From: Acanthaster planci
Taxonomy: Eukaryota > Echinodermata > Asteroidea > Valvatida > Acanthasteridae
Assembly (NCBI RefSeq): GCF_001949145.1
Contig: NW_019091569.1
Coordinates: 132,397-196,396 of the forward strand
DNA length: 64,000 bases
Direction of reading: 5' to 3'
In this document: positions 42,548 through 56,707 of the stretch, one piece after another
Layout of the letters: each line of letters begins with the position of its first letter
Numbering within the stretch: the stretch's first letter is position 1
The notes under the pieces: model-generated
What the model was told of the DNA's origin: nothing
The model's input: only the letters and a program-made list of their open reading frames with translations
The model's database searches: none
Translations under genes and position numbers: made by a program

Positions 42548-44279
42548 ACAAATTTATTACAATTTGAAAGACAAAACACTTCATTTTATACAGAAAGTTG
42601 AAACGATTGATAAAAATTGAGGAGAAGTTTTTCCCGATAAAACTTTTTTTTCACTTTATTACGATAACACACTAACAGCTTTAGCGATTGCGGAAGTTTT
42701 TTTAAAAGATCTGAATCTTTTAAAAATTTATATTCGTCCACAAGTTGCTGAATTTGATTTTTCTCAATCAAATAAATTTGACTATAAATCTTTAAAAAAA
42801 ACATCTTTTAAGACAAATTCATTTTTACTGAATTTGAATTTTCAAAAATTATTTTTTGCAAATCAATTTTTAGTATTTGAAAATTGGCCTCTTATCAAAG
42901 ACAAAAGCAATCTAAGGTTTCATTCCGCTAAGTTAAATAAATCCTTTTTGAAAAATACAATATTTAGTAATTATTCGTCTTTTATTGATGAAAAAGGCGA
43001 GCACATACATCGCTTGCAAATTAAATTCCCAATCGAAGAAAATTTGTTTATCACTGACCATCGTGACATTAACGAAACTTTAAAATTTTTTAAATTCATT
43101 GAAAATGTTGGATTAGGATTACCAGTTTGATTACCAAAAGGAGAGAGTGTTAAACATGAAATTAAAATTTTTTTACGTAATTTAGGAATTCAAAATAATT
43201 TTTATTTTGTGAATACGCCTATTTTAGGCAAAACTCAATTATATAAAACCAGCGGACATTTAAGTCATTATAAAGAATATATGTTTCCCGATATGACTCG
43301 AGAAAATCAATCTTGAATATTGCGCCCCATGACTTGTCCTCATCATTGCATGATTTATGCCTCGGAAATTCGTTCATATCTCGATTTACCAATTAGAATG
43401 TCAGAAAATTCTCTTCTTTTTCGTTATGAAAGTAGTGGAGGATTATCAGGACTCACGCGTACACGCCAGATGGAATTAAATGATTTACATATTTTTCTCG
43501 CCAATGATACAAAACAAATAAAAAATGAAGTGAAAAACTGTTACGAAATGACTCAGCGAGCGATGAAAGCATTGAATTTAAAGATTAAACGCATTTATTT
43601 GTCCATTCATGATGATAAAAAAACCGATAAATTTTTTGATGACATGAATTTATGAACTAAGACAACAAAAATTTTACAAAGCTCACTGGACGAACTCCAA
43701 GTAGAATACAAAGTTGTAAAAGGAGAAGCTGCTTTTTATGGACCCAAAATTGATTTTCAAATTGATAATGCTCTTAATCATGATTTAACAATTTCCACTA
43801 TTCAACTGGATTTTTTATTGCCCGAAAAATTTAAATTAAAATATCGAACAAAATCACAAAAACAAAGAGAAGCCAAACCGATTTTAATTCATCATGGAGT
43901 AATAGGGACATACGAACGCTTAATTGCTATTTTATTAGAACAAAATAAAGGATGACTTCCAATTTGATTATCACCAATGCAAGTTTCCATCATTCCAATT
44001 AATCAAAATATCGAAATTCAAAAATATGCGAATAAAATTCAATTGTTATTTTCTCGTTGTGGCATTAAAAATCAAATTATGCCGTATGATCATTCGCTTG
44101 CTGCCAATGTAAAGCTTTCATGGCAAAATAAAGTACCTTTTCAAATTTTTATTGGAGAACATGAACTTAAAAATAAAACTCTCACCTACATCTTTTGACA
44201 AAAACCCAAATATAAGAAAGAAGTTACAGCACTTCAATTTGTTAGTTTGATTACGAGACTAACTAAACAATTTCAATAA
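42537..44279 (+). CDS. thrS: Threonyl-tRNA synthetase (lacking a recognisable editing domain)
   Basis: The 580-residue class II enzyme has WLPKGESVKHEIKIFL, LYKTSGHLSHYKEYMF, ILRPMTCPHHCMIYASEIRS (zinc Cys), LSGLTRTRQMELNDLHIF, AAFYGPKIDFQI and ILIHHGVIGTYERLIAILLE (motif 3). The C-terminal anticodon domain starts near LSPMQVSIIPI. The N-terminal TGS and editing regions are reduced: about 230 divergent residues precede the core and no clear HxxxH editing motif is seen. Cytosolic ThrRS is normally about 640 residues. Confidence 0.93.
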
Positions 44280-44283
44280 AATA

Positions 44284-44850
44284 ATGATCAAAAAATCGAA
44301 TTTTCATAAATTTATTCAAAAAATTTTATTAAATAAATTTATTCCCTTTAAAAAGTTTAAAGTTATTGATGAGAATGGAAAAAATTTAGGCATTATGAAT
44401 AAATCCGATGCGCTTAATCTGGCGGAATCCAAAAATTTGGATTTATTTTGCATAAAAAATGATCCACTTGATCCCTTATGTAAAATTTTAGATTACGGAA
44501 AGTATAAATATATTAAAGCCAAAAGTACCAAAAAAAGCTCAAATGGAAACAACTCCCGTAACTTAAAGGAAGTTCGTATTACAGCCAACATTGGAGAACA
44601 TGATATTCAGATTAAATTGCAAAATGTACGCAAATTTTTGTCGGACAAAAAAAAAGTAAAAATTTCCATGCGCTTAAAAGGTCGGGAACTTTATATAAAA
44701 GATTATGGATTAGACAAACTTAATTTTCTCATTGATAATTTGAAAGACATTAGTAATCTATTTCAACCACCAAAACTACAAAATAAAACATATAATATAG
44801 TATTAACACCGATTAAAAAAGGAAAAAGCAGAGTCAATGAAAAAAAATAA
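44284..44850 (+). CDS. infC: Translation initiation factor IF-3
   Basis: The 188-residue protein keeps the N-terminal NKFIPFKKFKVIDENGKNLG, the linker CKILDYGKYKYIK and the C-terminal domain KEVRITANIGEHDIQIKLQN and FLSDKKKVKISMRLKGRE. It opens the infC-rpmI-rplT operon and starts ATG 44284 four bases after thrS. IF-3 controls start-codon choice and subunit joining. Confidence 0.96.
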   Translation: MIKKSNFHKFIQKILLNKFIPFKKFKVIDENGKNLGIMNKSDALNLAESKNLDLFCIKNDPLDPLCKILDYGKYKYIKAKSTKKSSNGNNSRNLKEVRITANIGEHDIQIKLQNVRKFLSDKKKVKISMRLKGRELYIKDYGLDKLNFLIDNLKDISNLFQPPKLQNKTYNIVLTPIKKGKSRVNEKK

Positions 44851-44851
44851 A

Positions 44852-45034
44852 ATGAAAAGTCGTCGTGCTTTATTAAAAAGAATTAAAATAACAAAATCGG
44901 GAAAGTGAATTCACAAACAATCCAATACTTCTCACTTATCAGCCCATAAAACAAAAAATCAAAAAAAACGTTTGGATCAAACTAAATCGGCCAAATCGGC
45001 GGATGTAAAACGATTAAAAAAATTATTAGGATAG
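44852..45034 (+). CDS. rpmI: 50S ribosomal protein L35
   Basis: The 60-residue basic protein ([19 protein letters not shown], then [17 protein letters not shown]) fits L35. An in-frame ATG at 44837, inside the end of infC, would add five residues. Position between infC and rplT is standard. Confidence 0.93.
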
Positions 45035-45041
45035 ATTCATT

Positions 45042-45395
45042 ATGTCAAGAGTAAAAGGCGGAACTGTATCCCGCAAGAGAAGAAAAAAAGTTTTAAATCT
45101 CGCGAAAGGTTATGTCGGTTCAAAAGGAAAATTGTATCGTGTAGCTAATGAACAAGTTTTACACTCTTTGAGTTATGCTTATCGCGATCGTCGTAATCGA
45201 AAACGTGATTTTAGAAAGTTGTGAATTATGCGAATCAATGCTGCTGTTCGCGCAAACGGATTAAATTATAATGAGTTTATTAATTCTCTAAAAAAAAGTA
45301 AATTAATTTTAAATCGAAAAATTTTAGCCTCCGTTGCTTATCAATATCCCGAAACTTTTCAGTTAATCTTAAAATCTTTGAATAGAGTAAAATAG
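45042..45395 (+). CDS. rplT: 50S ribosomal protein L20
   Basis: The 117-residue protein has [39 protein letters not shown] and a C-terminal half reading [17 protein letters not shown], all typical L20. A TGA Trp codon lies at residue 61 (KLWIMRINA). Confidence 0.97.
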
Positions 45396-45402
45396 TTTTG
45401 TA

Positions 45403-46530
45403 ATGGAAATTACTACAATTATTTTAATTCCTACTCTTATTCTTTTATTTTTGGTTTCGGCATTAGTGATATACTTTTGAGTTAAAAATAAATCCATTTC
45501 AACGGAAAATAATTCTTCAAAAGGAATCGATCAATTAACTCATACCGTCACGGGAATTAATCAAATAATTCAAAAGTTGAGCGAACAAGTTATTGAGTTG
45601 AAAACAAACACAATTAATTCTCGAACGGGAATTGAACATTTAAGAGATAATTTTCAAAAAATGAACACGGAACAAAGTTACAACAAAGAAAGTTTAAATA
45701 AAATTAAAACCGAATTAGACAAACTGAATATTGAAACCAGTAATTACAAAATTCGAGCAGAATCGCTAACTCAAAAAATTAACGAAGTTAATGAAATTTT
45801 TACCAGTAGTTATCAAAAAGGAGAAATGGGGGAAACTTCTTTGAAATACATTTTAGAACACATCATAACGAATGATCCGGATGTAATTTATGAGCAATAT
45901 ACATTAAAAAACGGCAAACGTCCGGATTTTTTTCTCAAGACAGATAAAATAGGCATTCCAATCGACAGTAAATTTCCTTACGATAATTTCTCTCGAATTT
46001 TAAAATTAAAAAAAACGGATGATTCATACGAAAAAGAATTAAAAAAATTACTAAGTTATTTGCGCAAACATATCGATGATGTATCCAAAAAATATCTGTC
46101 TCCCCCTGATAAGGTGGATCAAGTTGTTATTTTTATTCCGTCACAACCGTTATTTGATTTTATTCATCAGCAAAAGACTTTTGTTTCTGTACGCAAACTC
46201 GCGATGCAAAAAAAAGTTTTACTAACATCTCCCGCTAATATTCCGGCAATGATACGTTTGATCTTAGTGTTTCAAAACGACCAAAGAAGAACAAAATATA
46301 TTAATGATATTCTCAAAAGACTGAAAATTTTAACTGATAATTTTGGTCGATGAGATCAGCGTTGAGACAAACTTGTTCGTCGAATTACTGCCTTATCCAA
46401 TGATATTGAACTGTTTGACAAAAGTACGAAAAAAATTTCCAATGATTTTAAAAATATTAGAGATTTTAAAGAAGTTCAAAAATTAAATTCAAATAAGAAC
46501 ATCAAACTAAAACCAAGTAAAGACAAATAA
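45403..46530 (+). CDS. rmuC: RmuC-family recombination-limiting protein
   Basis: The 375-residue protein has an N-terminal membrane segment (about residues 5-26), a coiled-coil region (35-130) and the RmuC nuclease-like domain: KGEMGETSLKYILEHI, GKRPDFFLKTDKIGIPIDSK and VVIFIPSQPLFDFIHQ with LTSPANIPAMIRLI. In E. coli RmuC limits inversion at short repeats. It starts seven bases after rplT. Confidence 0.9.
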
Positions 46531-46546
46531 CATATAATTTAGAATT

Positions 46547-47605
46547 ATGAATTGAAAAAATATTCTTACTAAAATTAGAAATAGTGCTTCTAAAAAATTT
46601 TCAACTTGTCAAAATTTGCATGATTTGAATGTTGTAAAGAATCAATTAATTGGCAAAAATTCCGAATTAAGAAAATGTTTTTTAACTCTTTCAAAAGAAG
46701 ATAAAAAAAATTATAGTGCCGATTTAAATGAAATGAAAAAATATGTTCTTGAATTATTCCAAATTCATTTTTCAAAAATAGAAGAAAAAAATTCAATTTC
46801 CTTAAAAACAACTCAAAAACCGAGTTTTTTAAATTTATTGAAATTAAAAACTGATGATAAAGAGCAATTTTTTACTAAATTAAATCATATAAATTCTGAT
46901 TTTGTTATTTCATCCGGAAGTCCTCATCCGATTAGTTTAATTGTTGAAAAAATTCATGAATTTTTTCAAAGTTTCGGTTTTACTTTTTATTTGTCTAGCG
47001 AACTCGAGAGTACCAAATATAATTTTGATTTACTTAATATTCCTAAAAATCACCCCTCTCGCCAAAAAACAGATACGTTTTTTTTGGATAAGAACACTGT
47101 TTTACGAACACATGCTACAACAATGACGGTTCATTTGTTAGAAGCTTATCAGAATTTTCAACAACCATTATTTGCTTATTCAGTTGGCAATGTTTTTCGA
47201 AAAGACACGAGCGATAGTGAGCATATGAATAAATTTATGCAGTTAGAGATGTGTGCCATTCATCCGGATGGTTTTTCGTTAACTAATTTAAAATGAATAT
47301 TAAAAAAATTAATTTATTTTGTTTTAGGCAATGATTATGAAATACGTTTTCGTTCGAATCATTTTCCATTTACGGAACCCTCATTTGAAGTCGATGTTCG
47401 AAAAAACTCTTCTGATAATAAAGAACCTTGAACGGAGATTTTAGGGGCCGGAATTATGGCTCCGGAAATTTTAAAAAAATGTAATATTAAAACCAAACTT
47501 GCCATTGGGGCATTCGGTTTGGGAATTGATCGTTTCGCAATGCTGAAATACAACATTAATGATATTAGACTACTTTATCAAAATGGAATAGTCATTAAAA
47601 GATAA
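46547..47605 (+). CDS. pheS: Phenylalanyl-tRNA synthetase alpha subunit
   Basis: The 352-residue class II catalytic subunit has an N-terminal coiled coil (about residues 1-80), LRTHATTMTVHLLEA, YSVGNVFRKDTSDSEHMNKF (motif 2), FPFTEPSFEVDV, WTEILGAGIMAPEIL and IGAFGLGIDRFAMLKY (motif 3). The start ATG 46547 is followed by MNWKNILTKIRN. It pairs with pheT two bases later. Confidence 0.95.
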
Positions 47606-47607
47606 TT

Positions 47608-49809
47608 ATGATTGCCTCTCGTAAACTTTTTTCTTTATTTTTGAATTTAACTGATATTAGTAATAAAAAATTGATGATGGCATTAACTTTAGGAGGTTTT
47701 GAAGTTGTTGCATTACCAGACTTCTCTAAAATCAATATTGGAGTTAAAGTAGTTCGTGTGGAATCCTTTACAACTCACTGAAAATTGACTTCGCTGAGAG
47801 TTGTAAAAATTAATGATGGAGAAAATATTCACACTGTAATTTGCGGAGATAATAAGTTTAATGTGAAAGATTATATGCTTTGAGCTCCTCCTGGGGCGAT
47901 TTTACAAAAAAACTGAAAAATCAAATCACGAAAATTTTTAGATGTTAATTCTGTTGGAATGTTATGTTCCTATCTGGATTTAGGGTTAGTCAACAAAAAA
48001 AATAAAAAAGACGAACTAGATCAATGTTTGTCAATTTCTCCATCTCAAGCAGAATATAAAAAAGTACAATTAGGCTCTCCTCACCCATTGAAGTACTTTG
48101 GATTTGATGATTTTTATTTTAATATTGATATTTTGCCGGCAAATGATGATTTTAATAGCATTTATAACTTATCCAAATTTTTATCTAGATTATGACACTT
48201 AAAATTTAACGAAACTCCAAATGCAAATTTATCTAAATGGGAGATAAAAATAGATCTAAACACCAAAACAAAAAGCAATCTTTTTCAAGGGTTTATGCAA
48301 CTCAAAAATACATCCAAATTTCAGATTCCGATTTGAATAAAATCTTTTTTTCAAGTTTTTTCAGTATTTTATGCAAACAATTTAAATTTAATTATCGAGT
48401 TATTTAATATTTTGTATGGTACAAAAATAAAAATTTATGAAATTGATAAAAAATTAGAAAATATTACATTAAACAAACAAAAATATTACCTTAATGGTAA
48501 ATTAGCAAAAGAATTAACAACTCAAACTACTTACAAAAATGTTCTTTTGATATTTGACAATCAAAATCGAAACGATTTTCCGATTTCTAAAAATTATTTT
48601 TATGCCTTTAATCATTTCGCTTTTTTTTTACAAAACGAATTAAACTTTACTCACATTCAATCGATAATCAAAAATTTTGAAGATCGAAAACTTGTAAATT
48701 TAAAAACAGATTTAAATTTTTTGAATAAAATTATAGGCAAAAATTTCACTTTAACGGAAATAAAACAAATTTTGCAAACTCGAGATTTTGTAATAACTGA
48801 AAAGCTTTCCAGTTTAATTATTACAATTCCTAATGATTTAAAAATTCGCAATGAATATGAATTAGCTGAGGAAATTATTCGTTTTTATGGAATTAACAAT
48901 TTAAAAGATCAACCTTATGTACCTATTTGACAAACTTCTCAAAAAAATATTCATTGAAAACTGACAAATAATCTTCGTTTATTTTTGTTGTCACGGAATT
49001 TAAACGAAATTAAAATACCTTTAATTGAGCCCAATCAAAATAAAGAAATGAGTTTTATTTATTTGATAAAAGATATGGGTAAATATGAAAATGTTTTTAC
49101 AATCGAAAGGGTTTTTCTGAATAATAAAGAAAGAAATTTATTAGGAATTGTTTGAAATAAAACTCATTATCATAATTACTTATCCAAATACCAAATTGAT
49201 TTAAATAGATTTTATTTAATTGCTTTTTTAAGAGGTATTTTGGATTTTTTTAAAGTGAATTTAACGATTTGAAGCAAAACAAATTTAGTTTCTAATTTAT
49301 CTGAATTAAAAATAAATTCAAATTGAAATTTTGCCTTTGGAAAATATGATGAAATTTGATGCGAAAATAAATTTTTAGGAAAAATTGGAGTGATAAACAC
49401 ATACCAACAAGAAAAAAAAGTTTTGAGTTATTATATGGAAATTGATGTTGATTGATTATTTCAGTTAATTCAAAACAATCAGCATTTTAATTTTGTTAAG
49501 AGAGAAAATGTGCAAAAATTTTATCGCGATATTTCTTTAAAATACGAAAAAAATATCGATTCAGCGATTGCTTTAGAAGTTAATAAAGAATATTTTATTT
49601 TTAATAATTACGAACTCATTATCCAAAATCTCAAACAATTAGATTCCAAAATTCAAAAAATAGAAATTTTAGATATATATAAAGATCAAACAATAACTCT
49701 AAGAATTTGAAAACAACTGTGCACAAAAGATCCAATATTACAAAAAAACACCTTATTTAATAAGTTGGAGAAACAATTAAAAAAAATAAACAATGTTAAA
49801 ATAATTTAA
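47608..49809 (+). CDS. pheT: Phenylalanyl-tRNA synthetase beta subunit
   Basis: The 733-residue subunit begins MIASRKLFSLFLNLTDISNK. Domains in order: an EMAP-like tRNA-binding domain (THWKLTSLRVVKINDGENIH, CGDNKFNVKDYMLWAPPGAI), the B3/B4 region, B5 with NKIIGKNFTLTEIKQIL and NDLKIRNEYELAEEIIRFYG, and the C-terminal ferredoxin-like anticodon domain (FYRDISLKYEK, KIEILDIYKDQTITLRI). It is somewhat shorter than the usual 790-800 residues and divergent in the middle. Confidence 0.94.
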
Positions 49810-49821
49810 TAAATATTCGCC

Positions 49822-50007
49822 ATGGCAGTCCCCAAACATCGTACTTCAAAACAAAAAAAAAGATCCCGGCGTTCTCATTTAAATTTATCTAAACCTAATT
49901 TAATTTCTTGTCAAAATTGTGGAAATAAAAATTTTACACATCGAGTTTGTGCAAAATGTGGTTTTTACAAAGGAATTCAAGTAATATCGGTAAAAACTAA
50001 AAAATAA
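49822..50007 (+). CDS. rpmF: 50S ribosomal protein L32
   Basis: The 61-residue protein has the L32 N-terminus MAVPKHRTSKQKKRSRRSH and a zinc ribbon with CQNCGNK and CAKCGFY. The rsmH start directly abuts its stop codon. In many Firmicutes rpmF also lies just upstream of the division cluster. Confidence 0.96.
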   Translation: MAVPKHRTSKQKKRSRRSHLNLSKPNLISCQNCGNKNFTHRVCAKCGFYKGIQVISVKTKK

Positions 50008-50895
50008 ATGAAAATTCACCAACCTGTGTTACTTAATGAAGTAACAGAATGAATTTTGACGAATTCCGAAGGTTTTTATTTAGATTGTACGGTCGGCCAC
50101 GGCGGACATTTCTTTGAAATATTAAAAAATATTTCTTCTCGTGGGTTTCTTTTAGGAATTGATCAAGATAAAAACGCACTCAACTATGTTCAAAAAAAAT
50201 TAAATCAACAAAAAAATAGAAATTTTAAACTTGTGCTAAATAATTTTGTTAATTTAAAAAACATAACCAAAAACAATCAAATTCCCAAATTTGATGGAAT
50301 TTTATATGATTTAGGATTTTCCTATGAACAAATTTATAGCACAAATCGTGGTTTTAGTTATGCTGTCAATGCCCCTTTAGATATGCGCATGAATATTAAT
50401 CAATCATTAACGGCGAAAGAGATTGTAAACACTTACTCCTTATCGGAATTAAACAATTTATTTAAACATTACGGAGAAATAGAATTTTCCTATATTTTCG
50501 CCCAAAAAATTGTTGATGCAAGAAAAACATACCCAATTCACACGACTTTTGATTTAATAAAAATTATTCAATCTTGTTTAAATAAGCAAAAAAATAATAG
50601 AAAAGACTTCGTTCGTTTAATTTTTCAATCGTTAAGAATTGCCGTGAACAACGAGTTGGCAGTTTTAGAAAAATCTCTCGTTCAGGCAATAGATTTGTTA
50701 AAAATAAAAGGTCGAATTTTAGTAATTTCTTTTCATTCTTTAGAAGATAGAATCGTAAAAAAAGTGTTTAAGTCACAAAAAAATATTAAAATTCTAAATA
50801 ATAAACCTATTTTAGCAACAACAAAAGAAAGACTTATTAATTTGTCGGCCCGAAGTGCTAAATTAAGAATTGCGGAAAAAACTGATGAAAAATAA
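50008..50895 (+). CDS. rsmH: 16S rRNA m4C1402 methyltransferase
   Basis: The 295-residue protein (MraW) starts MKIHQPVLLNEVTEWI. DCTVGHGGHFFEIL is the SAM-binding loop, ILYDLGFSYEQIYSTNRGFS and PLDMRMNINQSLTAKEI are family signatures, and VISFHSLEDRIVKKVF is the C-terminal motif. It heads the division cluster; mraZ, usually before it, is absent here and rpmF takes its place. Confidence 0.95.
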
Positions 50896-52060
50896 TTTGC
50901 AATTTTATAAACTTTATAAAATAGTTGATTTACAACCTAATTATGTATCTTTAATTATTTGTGTTTATCAAAGTTCCGAATTTTATATTTTGTTCAATCA
51001 AAGAAAATATATAACCAATGAGACTGATCAAATTAATCAAAAAACTCACAGTAAAATTTTAAAACAAATCATTCAAAATGCAGAAAAAGATTTAAAAATT
51101 AAAATTAAAGAAGTTAGTTTTAATTTACCGATAAAAGATATTAAAATCAGCAAAGGGTCTTATATTCATCAATTTGAAAAAAATATCGAAATCACTCCTG
51201 AAGTTATAAAAACGATAACTAATTTATTTATGCAACAATCAGACTATTCGAATGAATTTAAAAATATTCTATCTAAAATTACAACATATCATTTAATCGA
51301 TACAAATGTACTCACAAAAACACCACCAATCGGTTCCTTTACCAGTTCAATTAAAGTAGAAGGGTATACATATAAAATTAGTTGAAAAATACTTTATCAG
51401 TACTTGCCAATTTTTCAAAAAGCGAGAGTTAAAATAAATCCTCTCATTCTTTTGCCGTATTCTATTTATGTAAGTTTGTTATTTTCTCAAAAATTGAAAG
51501 AATTAATTGTTGTACTCTGAAATAAAAATAAGTTTCAATGTTTTTATTTTAAAAATCAGATTTTATTGAAAATTTTTGATTTAAATGAAAATCTCAATTA
51601 TTTTATTGAAAATTTAACAACTAAATATAACTTGTCTCAAATAGATATTGAAAATTATTTATTCAAGTATTTGGACATAAATCCCAAAAGAGATAAATTG
51701 TTTCAAGGATTTTTGGAATTACATAATAAAAAATTGTCCGATCAAAAAACACAAATGCGAATTTGAACCGAAAAATACATTACTTATATGGCGGAAACGA
51801 TTACTAAACTTTTCACGACAAAAGTCAACCTAGAATCAAAAAATATAAGTTTTTTTGTTACCGGAGAAATATTAAATATTACTAATATTGATAAATTTTT
51901 CAAATCAAAACTCAAATTTTCTAATTGAAAGTTTGAAGAAAACTTATTTATTGGTTTGATTGACTTTCGGGACACTTTTTCTATTGGTAATGCATATTAT
52001 CAATATCTAGAGAATAAGGTATTATATAATCAAAGTATTAAGTCAAAAGCGAATATTTAA
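50885..52060 (+). CDS. FtsA-like protein (divergent)
   Basis: The 391-residue protein lies between rsmH and ftsZ, overlapping rsmH by 11 bases. Similarity to FtsA is faint: LIDTNVLTKTPPIGSFTSSI resembles the FtsA region Y-x-IDG...NPxGMxG, followed by alternating strand-rich sequence. No clear actin-type phosphate loops are visible. Other mycoplasmas carry an unnamed gene at this place (MG223-like, from established knowledge). A role in tethering FtsZ to the membrane is inferred from position. No amphipathic C-terminal helix is obvious (ends KVLYNQSIKSKANI). Confidence 0.5.
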
Positions 52061-52062
52061 AT

Positions 52063-53199
52063 ATGAACAAACAAAATTTTCATTCAATTAAAATTAAAGT
52101 TATTGGAGTTGGAGGGGCCGGGTGTAATGCCGTTGAGCATATGATAGATCAACAGATCGAAGGAGTTGAATTTGTAGCCGTAAATACAGATTCACAAGCT
52201 TTATTAGCCAGCACTGCCGATCTAAAAATAAACATTGGTGCCGACACTTTAAAAGGAATCGGAGCCGGAGGAGAACCGGACATCGGGGAAAAAGCCGCCA
52301 AAGAAAATGAAAAAGACATTCGAGAAATTTTGGAAAATACGGATTTATTATTTTTAGTTTGCGGTTTGGGAGGTGGTACAGGAACGGGTGCTACTCCGGT
52401 GATTGCTAAAATCGCTCAAGAATTAGAAATTCTCACGATTGCCACTGTCACTCGTCCGTTTAATTTTGAAGGTCGTTTTCGTGTAGCAAATGCCGATAAA
52501 GGTATTCAAAATTTGAAAAAATTAGTTGATTCCATGATTATTATTGCCAATGATAAATTGTTAGAAAATCATGGCAATTCTTCTTTGGAAAATTCATTTA
52601 ATCACGCCGACGAAACCTTGCGTTTAGCAATTCAAACAGTGAGTGATTTGATTGTGCTTCCGGCAAGAATTAATTTGGATTTCGCGGACATTAAAAAAGT
52701 TTTTTCTCGTCGTAAAAATGCAATGTTTGGAATTGGAGTTGCGGAAGGAAAACATAAAGCTGTCGATGCTACAAGAGAAGCGGTTAATTGCAAATTACTT
52801 GAAGCATCAGTAAAAGGAGTGAAAAATGCAATTGTTAGTTATACTGGCGGCTCCGGAACCAGCTTGCTTGATGTTAATGATAGTATTGAATTTTTGAAAA
52901 AACAAGCGGGAGAGGAAGTAAATGTCATTTTCGGACTTCGTATTAATCGAGAAATGGGAGATAAAATGATGGTTGCCATCATAGGTACCGATTTTGATGA
53001 AGGGGAAATTCAATATGCGGACCCGGACACCATCTCTAAAATTAGAAAACAAAGAGACTTAGAGGAAAAGATAGGCAATAAAGACAATTCGATGAGTGAA
53101 GATGATTCCTTTAACAATAACAAAGCAACAGAAGGCGATAATTCTGATTTTCCCAATGAAGAAGATGATGATTTACCACCCTTTATGAAAGGTGAATAA
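52063..53199 (+). CDS. ftsZ: Cell division protein FtsZ
   Basis: The 378-residue tubulin-like GTPase has VIGVGGAGCNAVEHMI, FVAVNTDSQAL, the G-box LVCGLGGGTGTGATPV and RPFNFEGRFR, and the T7 region LNxDFAD-type sequence INLDFADIKKVF. A short acidic linker ends in DDDLPPFMKGE, resembling the C-terminal peptide (IPxFxR) that binds FtsA and SepF. It forms the division ring. It starts two bases after the FtsA-like gene. Confidence 0.97.
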   Translation: MNKQNFHSIKIKVIGVGGAGCNAVEHMIDQQIEGVEFVAVNTDSQALLASTADLKINIGADTLKGIGAGGEPDIGEKAAKENEKDIREILENTDLLFLVCGLGGGTGTGATPVIAKIAQELEILTIATVTRPFNFEGRFRVANADKGIQNLKKLVDSMIIIANDKLLENHGNSSLENSFNHADETLRLAIQTVSDLIVLPARINLDFADIKKVFSRRKNAMFGIGVAEGKHKAVDATREAVNCKLLEASVKGVKNAIVSYTGGSGTSLLDVNDSIEFLKKQAGEEVNVIFGLRINREMGDKMMVAIIGTDFDEGEIQYADPDTISKIRKQRDLEEKIGNKDNSMSEDDSFNNNKATEGDNSDFPNEEDDDLPPFMKGE

Positions 53200-53201
53200 A
53201 T

Positions 53202-53492
53202 ATGTTTTCTTTTTTATCTAAAATATTTACTTCAAATATCAACAAAAATATTAAAAATTTTCAATTGAATAAGGAAATTATTGAATCGACTCCCAAAATA
53301 ACTTTGCATGCTTATGATGAAATTCCCTATTCTCTTAAAATTTTATTTAAGAAAAAGCGAATTATTGTTGATTTATCCGAATTAAAAAAAACCGATAAGC
53401 GTCGAGTTCTAGATTTTTTAAGTGGCATAATTTATAAAAAAGGCAAAGTAATAGCAATTTCAGATACTCAATATTTTTTTATGATTGCTTAA
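53202..53492 (+). CDS. sepF: SepF-like division protein
   Basis: The 96-residue protein starts two bases after ftsZ. After a 25-residue basic amphipathic N-terminus, IIVDLSELKKTDKRRVLDFL and SGIIYKKGKVIAISDTQYFF match the SepF core (VVVNL...RIVDFLSGxxYxxGGxIxRIxxxxF). SepF binds the FtsZ tail and membrane and can replace FtsA. The protein is shorter than the 130-150 residues of Bacillus SepF, with the linker reduced. Confidence 0.78.
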   Translation: MFSFLSKIFTSNINKNIKNFQLNKEIIESTPKITLHAYDEIPYSLKILFKKKRIIVDLSELKKTDKRRVLDFLSGIIYKKGKVIAISDTQYFFMIA

Positions 53493-53502
53493 TATTAAAA
53501 AA

Positions 53503-56229
<2,727 letters not shown>

Positions 56230-56235
56230 ATTTTT

Positions 56236-56703
56236 ATGTACTATTTTTTTTGAAAATCCCAAAAATTAAAAAATAAAAAATTTTTAATATTTTTTATAGG
56301 TTTAGTTTTATTGTTTTTATTTCGTTTGTGAAAAATTTTTCTTTTATCCGGAAAAATAATTTTTGTAGATTATGAACTGAATAATGGATTTGCTTTTTTT
56401 CCCAATATTTTTTCTTTTGAAAACATTCTCATCATCATTCTGACTATTGTACTTTTGCTTATTTCTTTTATTTATTTTTATTTGTCATTGAATTTTTGAA
56501 TTGTCATTTTATCTTTTTTATTTTTTGTTGCCTCTTTAAGTAATTTGATAGATCGTTTTGTATATGATGGACAAATAGTTGATTACATAAAAATTTCTTT
56601 ATTCGAAAAAGATTTATTTTTTAATGTAGAAGATGTTTTGATTTTTTTCTCTGTTCTTGCCATTATCTTCTTCAAAATAAAAAAAATATTGAAAAGGAGA
56701 TAG
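56236..56703 (+). CDS. lspA: Lipoprotein signal peptidase
   Basis: The 155-residue protein has four membrane segments. The conserved sequences are NNGFAFF (N-x-G-x-AF), SNLIDRFVYDGQIVDYI with the first catalytic Asp, and FNVEDVLI with the second (usually FNxAD). It cleaves prolipoproteins such as the one at 33.5 kb. It lies between ileS and the pseudouridine synthase, as in Bacillus. Confidence 0.9.
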
Positions 56704-56707
56704 GTTA

